Part shown: piece by piece, positions 1 to 6,920 of the stretch
Position numbering within the stretch: position 1 is the stretch's first letter
Layout of the letters: the number at the start of each line of letters is the position of its first letter
Assembly: GCA_028065725.1 (NCBI GenBank)
Contig: JAPTVL010000489.1
Span: 1-7,845 of the forward strand
Direction of reading: 5' to 3'
Origin: Betaproteobacteria bacterium
Lineage (GTDB): Bacteria > Pseudomonadota > Gammaproteobacteria > Burkholderiales > Rhodocyclaceae
DNA: 7,845 nt
Notes under the pieces: model-generated
What the model was told of the DNA's origin: nothing
What the model saw: only the letters and a program-made list of their open reading frames with translations
Database searches by the model: none
Translations under genes and position numbers: made by a program

Positions 1-2
1 AC

Positions 3-1661
<1,659 letters not shown>

Positions 1662-1684
1662 AACGTTCGGGGGATACCCTCCTT

Positions 1685-1725
1685 TGGAATGGGGCAGGCG
1701 AGAACGCCTGCCCCATTCCATTTTC
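1685..1725 (+). terminator. Rho-independent terminator of acnA
   Basis: A perfect inverted repeat lies 23 bp after the acnA stop codon. The left arm GGAATGGGGCAGGCG (1686-1700) pairs with CGCCTGCCCCATTCC (1705-1719) around the 4-nt loop AGAA, and one more T-A pair (1685/1720) extends the stem to 16 bp. It is followed by TTTTC. The stem is exceptionally stable and the T-run is short. It should separate acnA transcription from the cytochrome operon downstream. Confidence 0.85.
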
Positions 1726-1800
1726 AGGCTTGCGTACATGCCCCTCGGTAGCCGGGATCGATCGCTGCTACACTTTATAGCGTCGGGTTATTTATTGAAG

Positions 1801-1871
1801 TCAAGTCTTGATGCGTGCGCATGAACCAAACCAATTCAGGCATCAAGAATAATAATACCTTTAACTCTTGA
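1801..1871. promoter_or_regulatory. Cluster of CTTGA/TCAAG half-sites, possible operator
   Basis: Four copies of the same 5-mer, in alternating orientation, lie upstream of the cytochrome operon: TCAAG at 1801, CTTGA at 1807, TCAAG at 1843 and CTTGA at 1867. The first two form the palindrome TCAAG-T-CTTGA. The longer arm TCTTGATGC (1806-1814) is exactly complementary to GCATCAAGA (1840-1848). An imperfect 18-nt palindrome, TTGATGCGTGCGCATGAA, overlaps at 1808-1825. The last half-site overlaps a candidate -35 element. The binding protein is unknown. The 4-nt spacing of an FNR/ANR box (TTGAT-N4-ATCAA) is not present. Confidence 0.3.
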
Positions 1872-1896
1872 ATTGACCCGATTCATACATTAGCAT
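1868..1896 (+). promoter_or_regulatory. Weak candidate sigma-70 promoter for the cytochrome operon
   Basis: TTGAAT (1868-1873, 4/6 to the -35 consensus) and TAGCAT (1891-1896, 4/6 to the -10 consensus) are separated by 17 bp in the AT-rich spacer. The predicted start would be near 1903, leaving a leader of about 25 nt that includes the GGGAG ribosome site at 1917-1921. The matches are modest, so the exact promoter could differ. A promoter somewhere in 1726-1910 is expected, because a strong terminator lies upstream. Confidence 0.3.
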
Positions 1897-1927
1897 TGCC
1901 TTAAATACACATTAACGGGAGACCACC

Positions 1928-2302
1928 ATGACGAAACGCGCTGTTCTGCTAACCCTGTCCGCCTTGGCTGCTGCTGCATTGCAAACCGGTTGCAGCGACA
2001 AGGCCTTGACCTATCAGGCCAATATCAAGCCGATTCTCGACGCCAACTGCGTGTCCTGCCATGTGCCAGGCGGCGCCGGCTACGAGAAATCCGGTCTGCG
2101 CCTGGATAGCCATGAAGCCCTGATGAAGGGCACAAAGTTCGGTGCTGTTGTGGTTCCCGGTTCAAGCGTCAGCAGCACGCTGTACCGTCTGGTGTCGGGC
2201 CAGGCTGATCCTTCGATCCGCATGCCGCACGGCTCGGCCGCGCTGCCTGATGCGGATGTCGCTACCATCGCCGCCTGGATCGATCAGGGCGCGAAGTACT
2301 AA
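1928..2302 (+). CDS. Small exported monoheme cytochrome c (PSCyt1-like)
   Basis: This is a 124-residue periplasmic or membrane-tethered electron carrier. An N-terminal export signal (MTKR followed by a hydrophobic segment, residues 5-19) ends in QTGC. Cys22 could be lipidated, but the lipobox is imperfect, with Leu at -4 rather than -3. The mature part starts YQANIKPILDANC and has the heme c motif CVSCH (Cys41, Cys44, His45). It then shows SGLRLDSHEALMKG, IRMPHGS with Met99 as likely distal ligand, and LPDADVATIAAWIDQGA near the C-terminus. The IKPIL-CxxCH-LRLDS-MP-WIDQGA pattern matches the family called planctomycete-type cytochrome c (PSCyt1), which is not restricted to planctomycetes. The start is supported by GGGAG at 1917-1921, 6 nt before the ATG. 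The next gene begins 27 bp later, so the two are probably co-transcribed. The redox partner is unknown; the membrane cytochrome downstream is the obvious candidate. Confidence 0.88.
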   Translation: MTKRAVLLTLSALAAAALQTGCSDKALTYQANIKPILDANCVSCHVPGGAGYEKSGLRLDSHEALMKGTKFGAVVVPGSSVSSTLYRLVSGQADPSIRMPHGSAALPDADVATIAAWIDQGAKY

Positions 2303-2329
2303 ACACATTTCCTACGTGGAGCAACCCCA

Positions 2330-3109
2330 ATGAGCAATCGCGGCTTCTTCCATTTCAGCGCCCTGCCGATGTCGACGCGCATGGTCTACACCATGACGCT
2401 GCTGGTGCTGGGTACAGGATATCTGTTTGCCATGCTGCAGGTGTTTTTCAGCCACGCAGGACTGGACGGCAACGCCAGGAACATATCCGCCCAGGACATT
2501 CGTATTGCCTACCATGGCAGCGAAACCGATACCCGTCTGGTAACGGCATTGAAAGGCCCGATGGCTGGGATGCTGCCGGAAGCGGAACGTGCCACCATTT
2601 TCAAGTGGGTTGATTCAGGCGCCAGTCCTGATGCCTATGAAAGCGAAATCAAACCGATTCTGGAAGAACGCTGCATCGCCTGCCACGACGGCAGCAACCC
2701 GCACATCCCACTCCTGACCAGCCAGGAAGAAGTGATGAAAGTGGTGGCCAAGGATACCGGGGCGACGATTCCGACGCTGGTGCGCGTATCGCATATCCAC
2801 CTGTTCGGCATCACCTTCATCTTCTTCATCGTCAGCAGCATCTTCACGCACACCTACATGCGCCCGTTGTGGCTGAAATGCGTGATCATCGTGCTGCCCT
2901 TCCTGACCATCCTCACCGATATCTTCTCGTGGTATCTGACCAAATGGATTCCCGGATTCGCCTGGTTCATCATCGGGAGCGGTGCCTTGATGGGGATTTC
3001 ATTCACGGCACAGTGGGTCATCTCGATGTGGCAGATGTGGTTCTACACGCTGCCGCCCGACATTGAAGAGTGCGGCGGCGCCCTGCCGGTACTGGGCGGC
3101 AAACACTAA
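2330..3109 (+). CDS. Four-helix membrane protein with a periplasmic heme c domain
   Basis: This 259-residue protein has a predicted transmembrane helix at about 18-40, a soluble part at 41-154, and three more helices at about 155-176, 184-203 and 208-236. Arg4/Arg17 and Arg178/Lys183 place the N-terminus and the loop after helix 2 in the cytoplasm, so the soluble part is periplasmic. It carries one heme c motif, CIACH (Cys115, Cys118, His119), preceded by YESEIKPILEER. The segment LPEAERATIFKWVDSGA (82-98) strongly resembles the C-terminal end of the upstream cytochrome but here precedes the heme motif. His155 and His157 (VSHIHLFG) at the periplasmic end of helix 2, and His174 at its other end, could bind a further cofactor, which is speculative. 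GGAG at 2318-2321 lies 8 nt before the ATG. I recall similar uncharacterised proteins beside small cytochromes in betaproteobacteria but know no assigned function. A quinol- or cytochrome-linked electron-transfer role is inferred. Confidence 0.85.
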   Translation: MSNRGFFHFSALPMSTRMVYTMTLLVLGTGYLFAMLQVFFSHAGLDGNARNISAQDIRIAYHGSETDTRLVTALKGPMAGMLPEAERATIFKWVDSGASPDAYESEIKPILEERCIACHDGSNPHIPLLTSQEEVMKVVAKDTGATIPTLVRVSHIHLFGITFIFFIVSSIFTHTYMRPLWLKCVIIVLPFLTILTDIFSWYLTKWIPGFAWFIIGSGALMGISFTAQWVISMWQMWFYTLPPDIEECGGALPVLGGKH

Positions 3110-3141
3110 AGCCGGGAAGGTTTCTGCTTCGGCAGTTCGTG

Positions 3142-3167
3142 ACTGGCCGGGTTTACCCGGCCAGTTT
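3142..3167 (+). terminator. Intrinsic terminator of the cytochrome operon
   Basis: A perfect 10-bp stem, ACTGGCCGGG (3142-3151) with CCCGGCCAGT (3156-3165), encloses the loop TTTA and is followed by only a short T stretch. It lies 32 bp after the stop codon of the membrane cytochrome and ends the two-gene operon. On the opposite strand there is no T-run, so it is not a convincing terminator for the convergent GGDEF-EAL gene. Confidence 0.7.
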
Positions 3168-3252
3168 GCGTTGAAGGGAGCGTTTGCTTATTCCGGGCTG
3201 ACCGGCTAGCGTCAATGGCAGGTAGCTGCCTCGAATTCCCCCTGATCGCTGA

Positions 3253-5460
3253 TCAAAAACTGAACGTCTCCGAAAACAGCGCGCTCACCTTGCCGGGCGC
3301 CAGCGGTTTGCTGACGATATAACCCTGAATTTCGTCGCAGCCGTTCTGCCGCAAAAACGCCATCTGTTCGATTTGTTCGACGCCTTCGGCGACCACGCGC
3401 AAACTCAGGGAGTGTGCCAGCCTGATGATGGCATTGACGATTTCTGCGTCGTCGCTATTGGTCAACACATCGTCCACAAAGCTCTTGTCGATTTTCAGCG
3501 CATCGATCGGCATGCGCTTCAGCTGCCCCAGGTTGGAATACCCCGTTCCAAAATCGTCGATGTAGACGTGCAGCCCGCGTTGGCGCAGCGCATCGAGGAT
3601 GCCGAACGTTCGCTCTGGGTTGTCCATCGCCGCGCTCTCGGTCACTTCGAGCTGCAAATGGGCGGGTTCCATTCCGGTGTCCTTCAGGATGGCGTCGACA
3701 TCCTCGATCAGGCGCGCGTCTGAAAGCTGCCGTGGAGACAGGTTGACCGCCACCGGTGGCGGATTGAGTCCCGCATCGCGCCAGACGATCCACTGTTCGC
3801 ATGCCGCCCGCACCACCCAGCGCCCCACCGGTACGATAAGGCCGGTTTCCTCTGCCACCGGGATGAACTGTTCGGGACCAATGATGCTGCCCGAGCGGGG
3901 AAGCCAGCGAATCAGGGCTTCCAGCCCCACTACCCGGCCACTGGCAAGATCGACCTTGGGCTGATATACCAGCGCCAGTTCGTTGCGTTCCAGGGCCTGA
4001 CGCAGGCCGCTTTCCAACGACAGCTGCTGCTGCGCCACCGTATTCAATTCGGTACTGAAATACTCAAAGCCGCTGCGGCGCTGTTTGGCCTGATACATCG
4101 CCAGATCGGCCTGGCGCAACAGGGTGTTGGCGTCAAGACCATCGTCCGGATAGACACTGATGCCGATACTGGCGCCGATCGCGTAACGCCGCTGCCCCAG
4201 CTTGAACGATTCGGCCAGCGCCTGAGTCAGCTTGCGGGCAACCCGGCTGGCGGCGCGCGAGGCCGGCGGATGGGTCAGGATGACGGCAAATTCATCGCCC
4301 CCCAGACGGGCGACAAAATCATCAGCTCGCAACTGCTCGGCCAGCCGGTTGGCCACGACGCGCAGTACCTGGTCGCCCACCTCGTGCCCCTGCGAGTCGT
4401 TGATGTGCTTGAAGCGGTCGAGATCGATGAACAGCAGCGAAACCTGGGATTTGTCGCGCTGCGCACGCGCCAGCGCATGGCCGAGAAAATCCTGGAAATA
4501 CGAACGATTGGGCAGACCGGTGAGCGGATCGTGGTTGGCCAGCATGTCCAGCCGCATTTCGGAATAGCGGCGCTCGGCCAGAGCCGCCGCCACGAACAGG
4601 CCACCCAGCGCCATGGTCAGCATGCTGATCTGCAGCGCAAACACGTCACTCGGCGTGGTCGTGCTGGTGATGCCGCCGTAGGACACAACCGTCACCCCCA
4701 TCACGATGATCGCCGCCAGAAAAATGGCCAGACTCGCCCCGGTCACCGAAAACCGCAATGCCGCCCACAACACGGCCGGCACCATCACGAAGAGGACGAT
4801 TTCGGCCGGCCGCAAGGGTTCGGCGTATTCCATCATCACCAGCGTCAGGACCAGCATGCTGAGCACCAGCACCAGAGCTTCCAGCCGCGCGCCCTTGTTG
4901 GTCGGCAGCAATTCCCAGCGCGAAACCGTCAGCAACAGGGGCGCGATCATGTACACCCCCAGCAAATCGCCCAGCCACCACACCCATAATCCGCGCAACA
5001 GCAGGTCAGTCGACAGGGCACCAATGAAAAGCAGGCTGAACACCCCTGTCAGCGCACTCACCGCACAGCCAAGCGGCGCGGCCACCAGCGCAAACTTGGC
5101 GACGCTGGATACATAATCAAGGGAGGGACTGAAAGGCTGCAGATGGCGTGGCAGGGCGCCCATGATCCACGCCCCGGTCGCCGCACCGAGCGCGAAACGG
5201 GTTGCGTCTTCCAGCGGCAGAATGAGGCTGTTGACCGCCAGCGCCCCCAGCAGGACGCCCACCACTCCCGCCGCGCCGAAACGCAGGCTCGCCATGGCGC
5301 CAATGCCCGCTGCCAGCCAGATGGCGGCGACGATATCGGCGACGTAGGCGGCAAGTTTGAGACTGAGCCAGCCTGCCAGCGCATAGGCCAGCGCGGTCAG
5401 CCCGACTATCAGCGCAAAGCGCCCGACTTCAGCGGAACCAGGCAGTGACAGACGGGCCAA
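3253..5460 (-). CDS. MASE1-GGDEF-EAL membrane protein (c-di-GMP synthesis/hydrolysis)
   Basis: This 735-residue inner-membrane protein can in principle both make and degrade cyclic-di-GMP, the second messenger controlling motility and biofilm. Residues ~14-295 form a multi-helix MASE1-like sensor with about 8-10 hydrophobic segments; IWLAAGIGAMASLRFG resembles the MASE1 WPxxG motif. The GGDEF domain (~303-465) begins NHDPLTGLPNRS and has FIDLDRFKHIND, an intact active site GGDEF (387-391) and an intact inhibitory-site RxxD (Arg378-Asp381). The EAL domain (~480-728) has EALIRW (514-519), NLSPRQL, LEVTES, IDDFGTGYSNL (Asp635, Asp636), KIDKSF, EGVE and QGY, so all the usual catalytic residues are present. 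Which activity dominates cannot be read from sequence. The start is TTG, since no in-frame ATG or GTG exists between the upstream stop codon and the first membrane segment. There is no clear ribosome site, and only 14 bp separate it from the upstream small gene, which suggests translational coupling. It is the last gene of a three-gene operon. Confidence 0.95.
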   Translation of the reverse strand: MARLSLPGSAEVGRFALIVGLTALAYALAGWLSLKLAAYVADIVAAIWLAAGIGAMASLRFGAAGVVGVLLGALAVNSLILPLEDATRFALGAATGAWIMGALPRHLQPFSPSLDYVSSVAKFALVAAPLGCAVSALTGVFSLLFIGALSTDLLLRGLWVWWLGDLLGVYMIAPLLLTVSRWELLPTNKGARLEALVLVLSMLVLTLVMMEYAEPLRPAEIVLFVMVPAVLWAALRFSVTGASLAIFLAAIIVMGVTVVSYGGITSTTTPSDVFALQISMLTMALGGLFVAAALAERRYSEMRLDMLANHDPLTGLPNRSYFQDFLGHALARAQRDKSQVSLLFIDLDRFKHINDSQGHEVGDQVLRVVANRLAEQLRADDFVARLGGDEFAVILTHPPASRAASRVARKLTQALAESFKLGQRRYAIGASIGISVYPDDGLDANTLLRQADLAMYQAKQRRSGFEYFSTELNTVAQQQLSLESGLRQALERNELALVYQPKVDLASGRVVGLEALIRWLPRSGSIIGPEQFIPVAEETGLIVPVGRWVVRAACEQWIVWRDAGLNPPPVAVNLSPRQLSDARLIEDVDAILKDTGMEPAHLQLEVTESAAMDNPERTFGILDALRQRGLHVYIDDFGTGYSNLGQLKRMPIDALKIDKSFVDDVLTNSDDAEIVNAIIRLAHSLSLRVVAEGVEQIEQMAFLRQNGCDEIQGYIVSKPLAPGKVSALFSETFSF

Positions 5461-5474
5461 GAGATGAAACCGGT

Positions 5475-5738
5475 TTATTGTGTAGAATCGAGCTCGGCCC
5501 GCACCGACTCCAGCGCATCCTTGAGCGTTTCCTCGGACAAGCCGTTGAGTTGTTCGGCCAGCATTTCAGCCGCGTCGATGGTGTCGGCCTCATCGGGCAG
5601 ACTGTCGGTATCGAGGTTGGCGACGAACACCGCCGCTGCGCCCGTCACCTGCAACAGCTGGCGGCGTTCGTTCATCAACATTTCGAGTTCTTCGCGCAGC
5701 AGACGGATTTCGTCTTCCTTCATGGCGTTCAGGGGCAT
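5475..5738 (-). CDS. Small, very acidic helical protein of unknown function
   Basis: I do not recognise this 87-residue protein. It has 21 Asp/Glu against 7 Lys/Arg. Residues 6-30 form a charged amphipathic helix with leucines at 14, 18, 21 and 28, compatible with a short coiled coil. A small-residue hydrophobic stretch, VTGAAAVFVANL (31-42), follows. An acidic second half (43-87) is probably helical, with SEETLKDALESVRAEL near the end. There is no signal peptide, convincing membrane helix or metal motif. It is very likely a real gene, because it has a strong ribosome site and sits 19 bp after the FIST gene and 14 bp before the GGDEF-EAL gene. Position and size suggest an adaptor or regulator between the FIST sensor and the c-di-GMP enzyme; this is inference only. 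Confidence 0.85.
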   Translation of the reverse strand: MPLNAMKEDEIRLLREELEMLMNERRQLLQVTGAAAVFVANLDTDSLPDEADTIDAAEMLAEQLNGLSEETLKDALESVRAELDSTQ

Positions 5739-5744
5739 ACCTAT

Positions 5745-5749
5745 CTCCT
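5745..5749 (-). promoter_or_regulatory. Strong ribosome binding site of the small acidic protein
   Basis: On the minus strand AGGAG, within GAGGAGATAG, lies 6 nt before the ATG at 5738-5736. It selects this ATG over the internal Met6. It is the only strong Shine-Dalgarno sequence in the three-gene operon, which suggests the small protein is translated well. Confidence 0.75.
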
Positions 5750-5757
5750 CATTCTGG

Positions 5758-6885
5758 TCAGCCGAACAGGGTTAACACCCCGGTGTAGCCATATAAACGG
5801 TTGTGGGAAATTTCGCCGTTGGCAAAAAAACCCACCAGGGGAAAATCTCCCAGGGCATCGCGAATCAGTCCCAGTTCACGATTCGGTGCGCCGAACATGT
5901 GTTGGCCGCGCCCCAGGCAGGAATAATACACGCCGCCCCGGATCGGCGTGTTCAATTGCGCACCGATGATGGAGAGCATCCGTTGCAGATCCTCTTCGGC
6001 GGTTTGCTGATCGCGCCGGCAGAACAGCAGTTCGTCCCCCGGCTCGACATGCTCGCCGACCGCCACCAGATTGTTTTGTGGGTCGACGCCGAGGATATTG
6101 CGCACCAGATAATCACCGGTATCCGAGCCCCGCACTGGCAGACCGACGAAAATATACCCTGCCGCCCGCCGCAGGTCGCGTGCCAGCACCTCGCCGATTT
6201 CCTCCTTCATCACGTCGAGTGCCGGACGGTGATCGAGGCTGCCGATGACATTCTTGTTGGCAGTGGTGATGCGGTGACGCGGACCCAGCGGCGAGATGCC
6301 CTGCGTCAGCCGGGTCGCCAGTTTGACCCGCTCGCTGAACAACACGCCGGACAGTCCGCCGCTCACCACGCCGTCGCTGATCTGTGCCGTCTCGCCGCGC
6401 GAACTCGACAGTCCGCCGACGACAAAGCCGCTCGAGACGCGCGCAGAGAGGCCGTCGATCAGCTCCTGGATGCGGTTATTCGCCGGGTCGCCATGAACGA
6501 CAGCGAAGTAGGCGTCCGACGGCTGTGACTCGATGTCCTGCAGGGTGCGCAGCACCGGCAGCATGCTGAAATCGGATACTGCAAACTCACCGAGCATCAC
6601 TGCCATCGCCGGTTCCTCCAGGTACTCCACCCCGGTGACGCAGACCCCCACGCCCACGCTGCCGGTCCAGTGCGGCACGCCCGTCGCGCTTCTGAAAAAA
6701 GCCAGGATCGCGGCGAGTTCATTGGCAAAGGCATCCGACACGTAGAGAAACCCCAGGGTGGCCGACGCCGGAATCGCGCCCAGCTGATTCATGCAGGTCT
6801 GCGCAGCCTGGGGCCAGTCAGGATGCGCGGCGTGGGCAAATTTGAACGGCGTGGTCATGGCAGTGGAGAGCGCATCGATGTCCAC
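5758..6885 (-). CDS. FIST domain sensory protein (FIST_N + FIST_C)
   Basis: This protein has up to 375 residues and no signal peptide or transmembrane segment, so it is probably cytoplasmic. The FIST_N part (~44-210) includes LGFLYVSDAFANELAAIL, HWTGSVGVGVCVTGVEY, MLGEF and GFVVGGLSSSRG. The FIST_C part (~220-365) has YSCLGRG (321-327) and GFFANGEI (352-359), typical end motifs of the family. FIST domains are regarded as sensory modules and have been proposed, from gene context, to bind small ligands such as amino acids. They are often fused to or encoded beside GGDEF, EAL, kinase or chemotaxis modules. Here the FIST protein stands alone, first in an operon ending with a GGDEF-EAL protein. 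The longest reading uses a GTG at 6885. However, the best promoter predicts a transcript start near 6882, so the ATG at 6858 (Met10, MTTPFKFAHA) may be the true start, giving 366 residues. Neither start has a good ribosome site. Confidence 0.92.
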   Translation of the reverse strand: MDIDALSTAMTTPFKFAHAAHPDWPQAAQTCMNQLGAIPASATLGFLYVSDAFANELAAILAFFRSATGVPHWTGSVGVGVCVTGVEYLEEPAMAVMLGEFAVSDFSMLPVLRTLQDIESQPSDAYFAVVHGDPANNRIQELIDGLSARVSSGFVVGGLSSSRGETAQISDGVVSGGLSGVLFSERVKLATRLTQGISPLGPRHRITTANKNVIGSLDHRPALDVMKEEIGEVLARDLRRAAGYIFVGLPVRGSDTGDYLVRNILGVDPQNNLVAVGEHVEPGDELLFCRRDQQTAEEDLQRMLSIIGAQLNTPIRGGVYYSCLGRGQHMFGAPNRELGLIRDALGDFPLVGFFANGEISHNRLYGYTGVLTLFG

Positions 6886-6888
6886 GAT

Positions 6889-6917
6889 ATTATGCGGAAC
6901 TCGTTTTAAGGTTTCAC
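6889..6917 (-). promoter_or_regulatory. Candidate sigma-70 promoter of the FIST/c-di-GMP operon
   Basis: On the minus strand GTGAAA (6917-6912, 4/6 to the -35 consensus) and CATAAT (6894-6889, 5/6 to the -10 consensus) are spaced by 17 bp. The expected start lies near 6882. The promoter sits in the short gap to the divergent pip gene, and its -35 overlaps the pip leader. Read on the plus strand, the same AT-rich block contains TATTAT (6888-6893), a possible -10 for pip, so both genes may share one bidirectional core. Confidence 0.45.
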
Positions 6918-6920
6918 CTC

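Noticed and set aside
1808..1825. Near-palindrome TTGATGCGTGCGCATGAA as an FNR/ANR box
   Set aside because: An FNR box needs TTGAT and ATCAA separated by 4 nt. Here the arms are farther apart and the right arm does not match, so it is kept only as a possible unassigned operator.
3217..3230. Hairpin GGCAG-GTAG-CTGCC as terminator for the minus-strand operon
   Set aside because: The stem is only 5 bp with no T-run on the minus strand. Termination of that operon may be Rho-dependent or not visible here.
4270..4989. Open frame of 239 codons on the plus strand opposite the GGDEF-EAL gene
   Set aside because: It runs antisense to strongly conserved MASE1/GGDEF coding sequence. Its translation is rich in Gln, His and Arg with no recognisable motif, as expected of a GC-rich antisense shadow.
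5803..6528. Open frame of 241 codons on the plus strand opposite the FIST gene
   Set aside because: The minus strand encodes clear FIST motifs across the same span. The plus-strand product is low-complexity and has no ribosome site or family signature.
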